A stretch of DNA of 5,870 nucleotides from RXOA01 sp964547105. Lineage in GTDB: Bacteria; Bipolaricaulota; Bipolaricaulia; UBA7950; UBA9294. Location: the NCBI GenBank assembly GCA_964547105.1, contig CAZJLO010000082.1, forward strand, positions 1 to 5,870, read 5' to 3'. This document shows positions 1 to 5,870 of the stretch, piece by piece. The position numbers and the translations under genes are program-made. The notes under the pieces are model-generated. The model had not been told where the DNA came from. It saw only the letters and a list, made by a program, of their open reading frames with translations, and searched no databases. Position 1 is the first letter of the stretch. Every line of letters starts with the position of its first letter.

Positions 1-723
1 TTGAATCCGCAGGAGGATTTCGAGGTTGCCTTTCTCGCCGATGACGGGGGAGTAGATCTTATCTCTCACTTCCCACGGGGTTTTCTCACGCACGAACGAC
101 TCGAGGTGCTCGAACGCTTTCTGGCGCGCGGCGGGGTCTTTCACCACGCCGTCGCTCGGCAGGTTCTCGCGGCCGACTTCGAACTGCGGTTTGAGCAGCG
201 CGATGATCTGCCCCTTCGCCTCGAGGATCTCCGTCAGAGGCGGGAGGATCAGCTCGAGGGAGATGAACGAGACGTCGATGGTGACCAGCTTCACTTGCTC
301 GCCGATGTCCTTGGGTTCAAGAAACCGCGCGTTGAGGCCTTCGTGGACCATGACGCGCTCGTTTTCGCGCAGCTTTGGGTGGATCTGGCCGTGGCCGACG
401 TCGACCGCATGGATGCGCTTGGCGCCGTGCTGCAGTAGGCAATCGGTGAACCCACCGGTCGAGGCGCCGACATCGAGACACACGAGGCCGGATGGATCGA
501 TGCGGAATTCATCGAGCGCCGCCTCGAGCTTGTCGCCGGCGCGGCTGACGTACCGTTCGTACGACAGGATCTCGATTTCGGCTTCGGGATCGATCGGGTG
601 ACCGGGGCGGGTGAGGATCCGTCCATCGACCTTCACCCGTCCCGCGGCGATCATCCGCTGGGCCTTGGAACGGCTGCGGATGATCCGGCGTGCCTTGATC
701 ACCTTGTCCAGCCGTTCCTTCAT
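1..723 (-). CDS. tlyA: TlyA-family rRNA 2'-O-methyltransferase (3' end cut by window)
   Basis: Codons 1-241 are visible and the frame stays open to the window edge; the family is usually about 245-270 residues, so only a short tail is missing. Seen: an N-terminal S4 RNA-binding domain (about residues 1-55, starting MKERLDKVIKARR), then the linker VSRAGDKLE, then an FtsJ/RrmJ-type SAM methyltransferase fold with the SAM-binding loop LDVGASTGGFTDCLL (83-97). The K-D-K-E catalytic tetrad of the family can be placed at K65, D150 (TIDVSFIS), K178 (LLKPQFE) and E235 (GNLEILL). Known for the family: 2'-O-methylation of cytidines in 16S and/or 23S rRNA, which in mycobacteria determines capreomycin sensitivity; the older name hemolysin A is misleading. 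The ATG is preceded by GAGGG (733-729) at 5-nt spacing. The aminotransferase stop lies 10 bp upstream, so it is probably the fourth gene of the leftward operon. Which rRNA sites it methylates cannot be told from sequence. Confidence 0.95.
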   Translation of the reverse strand, partial: MKERLDKVIKARRIIRSRSKAQRMIAAGRVKVDGRILTRPGHPIDPEAEIEILSYERYVSRAGDKLEAALDEFRIDPSGLVCLDVGASTGGFTDCLLQHGAKRIHAVDVGHGQIHPKLRENERVMVHEGLNARFLEPKDIGEQVKLVTIDVSFISLELILPPLTEILEAKGQIIALLKPQFEVGRENLPSDGVVKDPAARQKAFEHLESFVREKTPWEVRDKIYSPVIGEKGNLEILLRIQ

Positions 724-733
724 CTTTTCCCTC

Positions 734-1933
734 TTACCGCGCGAGGTAGGCCTCGAATCCGGCCTTCAATACTTCCACGGCGCGGACAAGTTTCTCCTCT
801 TCAAGGACATACGCCACGCGAAACTCGTCGTTCCCGACCCCAGGGGTGGCGTAGAAGCCGGCACCGGGGGCGATCATGACGGTATCGCCGTTGTGATCGA
901 AATCGGTCAGCAGCCACGTGGCGAACGCTTCGGAATCGTCAAGCTCGCTGAGCTTCACAAAGATATAGAACGCGCCCTCGGGCTTGCGGCAAACCACGTT
1001 GGGAAGGGTCTGTAGAGCTGCGAATAGCGTGTCTCTACGCCCGTGGAATTTCTCCACCATCTGCTGGATCGTGCTGCGGTGGTCCGGATCGTTCATGAAC
1101 GCGATCAATCCGTACTGACTGAACGACGGTGGCGATAGCCTGATTTGAGACAGCTTGTTGACCGAGGCCATGACATCGTGGTTGCGGCTGGCGAGAACGC
1201 CGATTCGCGCTCCACAAGCGGAAATCCGCTTGGAGATGCTGTCCACGAGGATGGCATGCTCGGCGAGTTCGGGGAACGAGAGGATGCTCGTCGCCTTCCC
1301 TTCGTACACGAGTTCGCGGTACGGCTCGTCGGAAATCACGTACAGGTCGTGCTTCAACGCCAGATTGGCCAGCTCCTGGAGTTCGTCGCGCGTGTAGCTG
1401 ACCCCGGTCGGATTGGCGGGGTTCGAGAACAGGATCGCCCGCGTACGCGGGGTGATCTTGGACTCGATCTCCGACATCGGAGGCAGGTGGAAGCCGTCCT
1501 CCGCCCGCGTGGTGATCGGGACGAGGGTGAGGTTGTTGATGACGGCCTTCCCCATGTAGTTGGGATAGAACGGTTCGGGCACGAGCACCTCGTCGCCGGG
1601 ATTGGCCACGACTTGGAGTGCGAATTCGAACGATTCGCTGCCACCTACGGTAACGCAGAGGTCCCGTGCTTCGAGCGCGATGCCGCACTCTTCGTAATAG
1701 GCGAGGAACGCGTCGATTGTCTCGGCGATGCCTAGGGAAGGGCTGTACGACAGGACATCGATTGGAACGTGGCGCACGCCGTCCATGAAGCTTTTCGGCG
1801 TTGCGATGTCCGGTTGGCCGATGTTTAGATGGTAGACCGTCTTTCCCCGCTTCTTCGCCGCAATGGCGAACGGAGTCAGTCGGCGGATGGGAGATCCGGT
1901 GAGTTTGCGGGTTCGATCAGAGATCCTAGGCAT
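734..1933 (-). CDS. Class I/II PLP-dependent aminotransferase (AspC-like)
   Basis: 399 residues, fold-type I aminotransferase. Seen: an N-terminal substrate-clamp segment SPIRRLTPFA, LNIGQPDIATP (36-46), VGGSESFEFAL (97-106), SNPANPTG (170-177) with the PLP-contacting Asn174, SDEPYREL (201-208) with the PLP-ring Asp202 and Tyr205, the Schiff-base lysine K235 in SISKR, and the C-terminal carboxylate-binding arginine R372 in FRVAY. Length and motifs fit the group usually annotated as aspartate or broad-specificity amino acid aminotransferase; the reaction is transfer of an amino group to a 2-oxo acid in the cytosol. The amino acid used cannot be read from sequence. Start: the frame stays open to an ATG at 2065, but family similarity begins at MPRISDRTRKL, so ATG 1933-1931 is chosen. 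This ATG overlaps the hydrolase stop by 8 bp. The nearest good Shine-Dalgarno (GGAGG, 1953-1949) is about 15 nt away, which is long, so translation probably depends on coupling to the upstream gene. Confidence 0.94.
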   Translation of the reverse strand: MPRISDRTRKLTGSPIRRLTPFAIAAKKRGKTVYHLNIGQPDIATPKSFMDGVRHVPIDVLSYSPSLGIAETIDAFLAYYEECGIALEARDLCVTVGGSESFEFALQVVANPGDEVLVPEPFYPNYMGKAVINNLTLVPITTRAEDGFHLPPMSEIESKITPRTRAILFSNPANPTGVSYTRDELQELANLALKHDLYVISDEPYRELVYEGKATSILSFPELAEHAILVDSISKRISACGARIGVLASRNHDVMASVNKLSQIRLSPPSFSQYGLIAFMNDPDHRSTIQQMVEKFHGRRDTLFAALQTLPNVVCRKPEGAFYIFVKLSELDDSEAFATWLLTDFDHNGDTVMIAPGAGFYATPGVGNDEFRVAYVLEEEKLVRAVEVLKAGFEAYLAR

Positions 1934-2570
1934 AGTTGAGGATCCACACCTCCAGAGTTTCGGGCAGTGTCCCGCGATCCAGCGAGACAGCCGAACAGCC
2001 AGTTTGTCGTACATTGTCCATGGTTCGAGCGAAATCCTCCACCGGTCCGATCGGCCAATCGGCAAGCACGTCGGTCCGGAAATGCATCGGGATTACCAGT
2101 CGTACCGTCGGCAGCGTTTGGATGATCGCCGCTGCCTGCTTGGGGCCGATCGTGTAGTGACCGCCGACCGGAATGAACAGAAGCTCGACCCCGTCGAGTG
2201 CGGCGATTTGCTCCGGGGACAGCTGGACGCCAAGATCGCCGAGATGGGCGATCCGAACCCCGTCGAGTTCGAAGCGAAAGATCAGATTGCTGCCGCGGGC
2301 CGCTCCCTGGGCGTCGTCGTGAAACGATGGAATCGCGTGAAACGTCATTCCCTGAGCGACCTGTTCACCTGGTGTACGCACAGCGATCGGCTGCCCGGCA
2401 ACCCGATCGAGCGCATTGTGGTCGGCATGATCGTGGCTGATGGTGACCACGTTCACAGGCTGCTCAGGAAAATGCGGGTAGGGAACGGCGGCGTCGAACG
2501 GATCGGTGAGCACCGTGGCTTCCGGTGCCTCCAGCAGAAAACAAGCATGCCCAACCCAGGTGATCTTCAT
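1926..2570 (-). CDS. MBL-fold metal-dependent hydrolase (UlaG-like, COG2220 type)
   Basis: 214 residues, a complete small metallo-beta-lactamase fold. Seen: the starting strand and loop MKITWVGHACFLLE with His8, the metal-binding signature HDHADH (H46, H48, D50, H51), IPSFHDD (80-86, His84), HLGDLG (109-114, bridging Asp112), the P-x-GG-x-YT-x-G loop at 134-142 (PVGGHYTIG), and the last metal ligand region IPMHF (His163). These match the Lactamase_B_2/_3 group that includes UlaG and UPF0173 proteins. Known members are mostly Mn/Zn hydrolases acting on lactones or phosphodiesters; most have no assigned substrate, and none can be assigned here. No signal peptide or membrane segment is visible, so it is probably cytosolic. 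The ATG lies in an ATGA overlap with the ddl stop. AAAGGAG ends 8 nt before it, inside the last codons of ddl, supporting the start and translational coupling. The 3' end overlaps the aminotransferase start by 8 bp. Confidence 0.93.
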   Translation of the reverse strand: MKITWVGHACFLLEAPEATVLTDPFDAAVPYPHFPEQPVNVVTISHDHADHNALDRVAGQPIAVRTPGEQVAQGMTFHAIPSFHDDAQGAARGSNLIFRFELDGVRIAHLGDLGVQLSPEQIAALDGVELLFIPVGGHYTIGPKQAAAIIQTLPTVRLVIPMHFRTDVLADWPIGPVEDFARTMDNVRQTGCSAVSLDRGTLPETLEVWILNYA

Positions 2571-3523
2571 CTTGAGGTCTCCTTTCGCACCGATGCCGTT
2601 GCCAGCATCCGTTCGATCAAGTTATCGTAGGGGATTCCGGCGGCCCCGGCCGCCCGAGGCAGGTCGCTGATCGATGTCAAACCCGGCAAGACGTTGAGCT
2701 CGAGCACGTACGGCAGTCCATCATTCCCGAGGCGAAGATCGACGCGGGAGAATCCGCGGCAACCCAGGGCCGTATGCGCTCGTAACGCCGCCTGCTGGGA
2801 TGCCTCCGCGGCCTCCGCCGGGATCGGTGCGGGGACGATGAACTCGCCTCGGCCGGGCGTGTACTTGGTCTCATAGTCGAAAATCGCGGACGGTCCGCGA
2901 ATCTCGATCACCGGCAGCGCCAGCGGCATGTCGTCTTCTTCGAGGATCCCCACCGTGATCTCATGGCCTGGGATAAACTTCTCGATCAGCGCCGAACGTT
3001 GCCGATCGACAAGTTCTCGCACGCGGTCTTCGACTGCGGACATGGTCTCGCACAGCGACACATCCAGGCTTGATCCGCCATCGATCGGCTTGACGACGAG
3101 AGGAAACGTCAACGTCGGGTCTTCCTCGATCCGCCTGGGGATGGTCTGGATGCTCGCGGTGGTCGAATCGGAAGCGAATCCCGGCGGAATCCTGATTCCG
3201 TGGGTGGCGAAGCTCCGTCTGGAAAGGGCTTTGTTCATGGCAAGATAGCTTGCCATCGGACCCGATCCGATGTACGGAATGCGAAGAGCCTCCAAGGCGA
3301 GAGCGATGGTTCCGTCTTCACCACGGCCGCCGTGAAGGCAGTTGAATGCCACATCGATACCGCGCATCGCTTGGACGAACGCATCGAGGTCGGGAAGCTC
3401 GATCAGGCGAGCATCGTGGCCACGTCGAACAAGCGCCGCATATGCGGCGCGTCCCGATCGAAGAGAGATGTCGCGCTCCAGGGAATCGCCTCCGCAGAGG
3501 ACCCCAACAAGATGGTCTGACAT
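2567..3523 (-). CDS. ddl: D-alanine--D-alanine ligase
   Basis: 318 residues, full length for Ddl (E. coli DdlB is 306). It joins two D-alanines with ATP to make the dipeptide added to UDP-MurNAc-tripeptide in cytosolic peptidoglycan synthesis. Seen: the N-terminal D-Ala-binding loop LCGGDSLERDIS with Glu16, CLHGGRGEDGT (62-72), GSGPMASYLAMNK (86-98), the ATP-grasp lysine K145 followed by GGSS (149-152), IEKFIPGHEITVGIL (180-194), the omega loop FDYETKY (215-221), SRVDL (R260, D262), and the Mg-binding VLELNVLPGLTS (E275, N277). K220-Y221 align with E. coli DdlB K215-Y216, so D-Ala rather than D-lactate is the expected second substrate (VanA-type ligases differ here). Minor departures are CGGDS for the usual GG-x-SAE and LELN for E-[AIV]-N. 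The start ATG has AGGA about 10 nt upstream, a modest Shine-Dalgarno. It is first in the leftward operon and lies away from other mur genes within this window. Confidence 0.96.
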   Translation of the reverse strand: MSDHLVGVLCGGDSLERDISLRSGRAAYAALVRRGHDARLIELPDLDAFVQAMRGIDVAFNCLHGGRGEDGTIALALEALRIPYIGSGPMASYLAMNKALSRRSFATHGIRIPPGFASDSTTASIQTIPRRIEEDPTLTFPLVVKPIDGGSSLDVSLCETMSAVEDRVRELVDRQRSALIEKFIPGHEITVGILEEDDMPLALPVIEIRGPSAIFDYETKYTPGRGEFIVPAPIPAEAAEASQQAALRAHTALGCRGFSRVDLRLGNDGLPYVLELNVLPGLTSISDLPRAAGAAGIPYDNLIERMLATASVRKETSR

Positions 3524-3648
3524 GTCGGCCAGATCCTACCGACTTGCGTCACTCGACACAACACGAAATCTTCGATTCCAACGTGCCTTGCTTGGGCCTT
3601 GCGTGTCATCTAGTCTCTCGGCCAGGCTTGGATGGGCAGGAGGCGAGG
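3524..3648. promoter_or_regulatory. Divergent intergenic region (ddl operon / acyl-CoA synthetase promoters)
   Basis: 125 bp separate the ATG codons of two divergently read genes, so promoters and any operators for both should lie here. I cannot pick convincing -35/-10 hexamers on either strand; candidate TTG-starting boxes exist but their -10 partners are poor. A small inverted repeat, GTCGG (3524-3528) and CCGAC (3539-3543), abuts the ddl start codon. No long palindrome, riboswitch or terminator is evident. Confidence 0.4.
3638..3643 (+). promoter_or_regulatory. Shine-Dalgarno site AGGAGG of the acyl-CoA synthetase
   Basis: A perfect AGGAGG sits 5 nt before the ATG at 3649. It decides the start of the synthetase gene, because the same frame is open without a stop back to an ATG at 3346 inside (antisense to) ddl. 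No comparable site precedes the upstream candidates that I examined. Confidence 0.8.
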
Positions 3649-5691
3649 ATGATCGACTTGAACGGACGGCTTGAGGCTCATGGGTTCCGTTTTCCGCAGC
3701 GCGCCGTGACGTATTCCATGGAACAGACGTTGCGCGCCGCCGAGACGATCGGGTATCCGGTGGTGCTCAAGGCGCAGGTGGAAGGGCTGCTGCACAAGAC
3801 AGAAGCCGGTGCGGTTCGGCTTCACCTGCGGAACGAGGCCGAGCTGCGAACCGCATTTGACGCGATGCATACGGAGGAAGCGGCGGCGCGGATTGGGACC
3901 CGGGTCGAGGAAACGATCGTCGAGAAGGAGTGCTCGGAAGGGATCGAATTGCTCCTTGGGATCGAATGCAATCCCCAACTTGGCCTAACGATCACGTTTG
4001 GGTTTGGCGGAATCCTCGCCGAGCTGATCGCCGATGTGCAGGTGCGAACTGTGCCGCTTTCGGAATCGGACGCTGTGGGAATGATCCGCTCGCTGAAGGG
4101 CGCCAGGCTCCTCCGCGGCTTCCGAGGGCTGTTGCCGGTATCGGAGACGATGCTTGTCGAACGGGTTCTGTCCGCGGCGAGGCTTGCCGAGGAACTCGGA
4201 GATGTGGTCGAATCGATCGACCTCAACCCGATCCTTGTTCGCGGGAATGATCATGTGGTTCTTGATGCAAAAGCCGTTTGGATATCTTCCGGTGGATCGC
4301 CGCACCCGGCCTCCGATGCGATCCCGATCCGTACGGAGCATCTCGAACGGTTCTTTGCCGCCCGCTCGGTTGCGGTGGTTGGGGCGTCCGCGATATCGGG
4401 GAAGGTCGGGAATGCGGTGTTCGGTTCGCTTCTTGCCGGGGAATATGCAGGCGAGGTCTATCCGGTGAACCGCAAGCGCGGGGAGATCCTCGGCCGAACA
4501 AGCTACGGTCGACTGAGCGAGATTCCCGGCGCAGTGGAGTTGGTTGTCGCAGCCACGCCTCTTTCGGCGATTCCCGCACTGATCCGCGATTGCGCTGAAG
4601 TCGGCGTTAACACTCTGGTGGTTGTCTCCGGCGGTGGCAAGGAGACGGGAGAGGCAGGGAGGGCTCTGGAGAGAGAGATTTCCGAGCTTGCCAGGGCACT
4701 AGATGTCCGAATGATCGGACCGAACTGCATTGGCGTGTTCGATGGACAATCCCGTCTGGATACGTTCTTCCAGCCGCACGATCGCATGACACGGCCGCCG
4801 CAGGGGCGGGTATCCGTAATAACGCAGTCGGGTACGGTCGGAGCAACGCTGATCGAGGATGCCGTTCGCACCGGAATCAGCCGCTTTGTCAGCCTTGGAA
4901 ACAGAGCTGACGTCGATGAGGGAGACCTGATCCGCTTTCTTGGCCGGGATTCGGCGACGGATGTCATCGCCTGCTACCTCGAAGGATCGTCCAATGGTCG
5001 CAAGATGCTCGACGCAATCCGCGCGGTTTGCCCATCGACGCCGGTGGTCGTGTACAAGGCAGGGCGATCGGCGGAGGGGGCGGCGGGGGCCGTCTCGCAC
5101 ACCGGCTTCTTTGGGGGGACGTACCGCGCCTGGGAGGGGGCATTGGCGCAGGCGGGAGCGATCGTGGTGAACAGTGTGGAAGAGCTGTTCGCGGCGGCGA
5201 AAGCGCGGGCCATGCAGCCGCAGGCAGCGGGAACCGGGATCGCGATGATCGGCAACGGAGCGGGTCCGATGGTGCAGGGCCTCGATCGTCTTGCCGAGCA
5301 CGGCCTTGCCCTTCCTCGTCTCGCCGAGGAGACGATTGCCGCGATGCAAGCGGTGTTCCCTCCCCACTTCATCGTTGGCAATCCGCTGGACGTTACCGGC
5401 TCGGGAACGGCTTGCGATTACGAGGTCGGGATTCGGGCGCTCCTTGCCGACCCCCATGTGGCGATTGTGATGCCGTGGTTCGTGTTCCAGGATGCGGGGC
5501 TCGAAGAGTCGATCATCGATCGGCTTGCGGCGGTCGGCGCGGAGGCCGACAAACCGATTGTCTGCGGTGCTGCCGGCGGACCCTTCACGACCCGGATGAG
5601 TGCGATGTTGGAAGCGGCGGGCATTCCCGTGTTTGCCAGCGTTCGCGAGTGGATGGCCGCCGCGGGTTCGCTCGCCGCTTCCGTGCGTTGA
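3649..5691 (+). CDS. Acyl-CoA synthetase (NDP-forming), fused beta-alpha order
   Basis: 680 residues. The family catalyses acyl-CoA + ADP (or GDP) + Pi to acid + CoA + ATP (or GTP), reversibly, in the cytosol; acetyl-CoA is the classic substrate, but others use branched or aromatic acids. Seen: an N-terminal ATP-grasp part (about 1-217) with K41 in PVVLKA, H49 in LLHKTEAGAV, GFGGILAELIADVQVR, LLRGFRG and the closing SIDLNPILVRG. Next comes a Rossmann CoA-binding domain (about 225-365) with VAVVGAS and MIGPNCIGV (355-363). Then a succinyl-CoA-ligase-like domain has TQSGTVGA (392-399), SLGNRADVDE (415-424) and the phosphohistidine loop SHTG with H484. Last is a flavodoxin-like domain with GNPLDV (577-582). 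H49 and H484 match the two phosphate-carrying histidines known from archaeal ADP-forming acetyl-CoA synthetase (beta and alpha subunits). There is no C-terminal GNAT domain, so it is not a Pat-type lysine acetyltransferase. The ATP-grasp-first order is less usual. Acid specificity is unknown. Start chosen by AGGAGG and by where similarity begins. Confidence 0.93.
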   Translation: MIDLNGRLEAHGFRFPQRAVTYSMEQTLRAAETIGYPVVLKAQVEGLLHKTEAGAVRLHLRNEAELRTAFDAMHTEEAAARIGTRVEETIVEKECSEGIELLLGIECNPQLGLTITFGFGGILAELIADVQVRTVPLSESDAVGMIRSLKGARLLRGFRGLLPVSETMLVERVLSAARLAEELGDVVESIDLNPILVRGNDHVVLDAKAVWISSGGSPHPASDAIPIRTEHLERFFAARSVAVVGASAISGKVGNAVFGSLLAGEYAGEVYPVNRKRGEILGRTSYGRLSEIPGAVELVVAATPLSAIPALIRDCAEVGVNTLVVVSGGGKETGEAGRALEREISELARALDVRMIGPNCIGVFDGQSRLDTFFQPHDRMTRPPQGRVSVITQSGTVGATLIEDAVRTGISRFVSLGNRADVDEGDLIRFLGRDSATDVIACYLEGSSNGRKMLDAIRAVCPSTPVVVYKAGRSAEGAAGAVSHTGFFGGTYRAWEGALAQAGAIVVNSVEELFAAAKARAMQPQAAGTGIAMIGNGAGPMVQGLDRLAEHGLALPRLAEETIAAMQAVFPPHFIVGNPLDVTGSGTACDYEVGIRALLADPHVAIVMPWFVFQDAGLEESIIDRLAAVGAEADKPIVCGAAGGPFTTRMSAMLEAAGIPVFASVREWMAAAGSLAASVR

Positions 5692-5696
5692 CGTGA

Positions 5697-5870
5697 CTAG
5701 CTTTGCAGCGGCTTCAGCGATGTCACGCTGATCGCAAAGCCAAGCACCGCCAATCCGATGACCGGGAGAAAGACGGGCAGGTAGCTTCCCGTGGCATCCT
5801 TGATCATTCCCGACAGAACCGAACCAAGGATCGCGCCGATTCCATAGGCCGAGAAGACGATGGCGTAGTT
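5697..5870 (-). CDS. OFA-family MFS transporter, C-terminal end (5' part outside window)
   Basis: Only the last 57 codons and a TAG stop lie in the window; the frame is open to the right edge. Seen: NYAIVFSAYGIGAILGSVLSG, then MIKDATGSYLPVF, then a hydrophobic segment PVIGLAVLGFAISVT and a short polar tail. This pattern, an Asn-Tyr-x4-F-x-AYG-x-G helix followed by D-x-TGSY, is typical of the last two transmembrane helices (11 and 12) of the oxalate/formate antiporter (OFA) group of the major facilitator superfamily. Known members carry oxalate, formate, lactate or related carboxylates across the inner membrane. The substrate cannot be told from the fragment. It ends tail to tail with the acyl-CoA synthetase, with only 5 bp between the stops. 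Confidence 0.8.
   Translation of the reverse strand, partial: NYAIVFSAYGIGAILGSVLSGMIKDATGSYLPVFLPVIGLAVLGFAISVTSLKPLQS
5700..5740. repeat. Inverted repeat at the convergent gene ends (possible bidirectional hairpin)
   Basis: GCTTTGC (5700-5706) is the exact inverse complement of GCAAAGC (5734-5740), and inside it CAGCG (5715-5719) pairs with CGCTG (5726-5730) across a 6-nt loop. The hairpin lies just beyond the synthetase stop, within the last codons of the opposing transporter. No T-run follows the stem on either strand, so it is not a textbook intrinsic terminator; it could be a transcript-end stabiliser or chance. Confidence 0.3.

Noticed and set aside
1..723. TlyA as a hemolysin toxin
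   Set aside because: The S4 plus FtsJ domains and the K-D-K-E tetrad show an rRNA methyltransferase; the hemolysin label is historical.
1145..1735. 196-codon plus-strand open frame opposite the aminotransferase
   Set aside because: Antisense shadow of conserved PLP-enzyme motifs, with no Shine-Dalgarno or family similarity seen.
1934..2065. In-frame extension of the aminotransferase by 44 codons
   Set aside because: It overlaps the conserved end of the hydrolase gene in another frame, and aminotransferase similarity starts at MPRISDR.
1863..2630. 255-codon plus-strand open frame opposite the hydrolase and ddl end
   Set aside because: No recognisable domain; it is antisense to two clearly conserved proteins and is explained by the low stop frequency of GC-rich DNA.
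2567..3523. Reading ddl as a VanA-like D-Ala--D-Lac ligase
   Set aside because: The omega loop keeps the Lys-Tyr pair (K220-Y221) of D-Ala--D-Ala ligases, and no vanH or vanX is next to it.
3346..3648. In-frame extension of the acyl-CoA synthetase by 101 codons
   Set aside because: It lies antisense to the start of ddl, looks like Arg/His-rich non-coding translation without family similarity, and a perfect AGGAGG plus the start of the ATP-grasp similarity fix the start at 3649.
3524..3648. Specific sigma70 -35/-10 promoter boxes in the divergent region
   Set aside because: Candidate TTG-containing -35 boxes on both strands lack a convincing -10 at 16-18 bp, so I do not assign positions.
4699..5457. 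252-codon minus-strand open frame opposite the synthetase
   Set aside because: An Arg-rich composition with no motifs, lying wholly inside a well-supported gene on the other strand.
1..5870. tRNA, rRNA, CRISPR, insertion sequence or phage-like elements
   Set aside because: No direct-repeat arrays, transposase motifs, terminal inverted repeats or tRNA-like sequences were noticed; conserved genes fill nearly all of the window.

Overview
The window is a gene-dense, GC-rich (about 60% by eye) stretch of bacterial chromosome with six protein-coding genes. Two of them are cut by the window edges. I see no RNA genes, insertion sequences, CRISPR arrays or phage genes. A D-alanine--D-alanine ligase (peptidoglycan synthesis) and a TlyA-type rRNA methyltransferase place it in a bacterium with a cell wall. 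The NDP-forming acyl-CoA synthetase and the OFA-type carboxylate transporter would suit an anaerobic or fermentative, organic-acid-handling lifestyle. I cannot name the phylum from this sequence.

Left part (1-3523, minus strand): four genes read right to left with almost no space between them. They are ddl (D-Ala--D-Ala ligase, 3523-2567), a small metallo-beta-lactamase-fold hydrolase of the UlaG/COG2220 type (2570-1926), a class I PLP-dependent aminotransferase (1933-734) and tlyA (723 to beyond position 1). Ddl and the hydrolase overlap by 4 bp (ATGA), the hydrolase and aminotransferase overlap by 8 bp, and 10 bp separate the aminotransferase from tlyA. This is very probably one transcription unit with translational coupling, although the four proteins do not share an obvious pathway.

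Middle (3524-3648): a 125-bp divergent intergenic region. It must carry the start signals of both the leftward ddl unit and the rightward synthetase gene. The only clear element is the strong Shine-Dalgarno in front of the synthetase.

Right part (3649-5870): a 680-residue fused acyl-CoA synthetase (NDP-forming) on the plus strand, with the ATP-grasp (beta-type) part first and the CoA-binding/phosphohistidine (alpha-type) part second. This is the reverse of the common alpha-then-beta fusion. Only 5 bp after its stop, the end of an OFA-family MFS transporter gene arrives from the opposite strand. A carboxylate carrier beside an acid:CoA ligase suggests, but does not prove, a shared organic-acid substrate.

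I found no clear new system. The points most worth a second look are the domain order of the synthetase, the mixed ddl-hydrolase-aminotransferase-tlyA operon with coupled starts, and a roughly fourfold excess of GATC tetranucleotides across the window.
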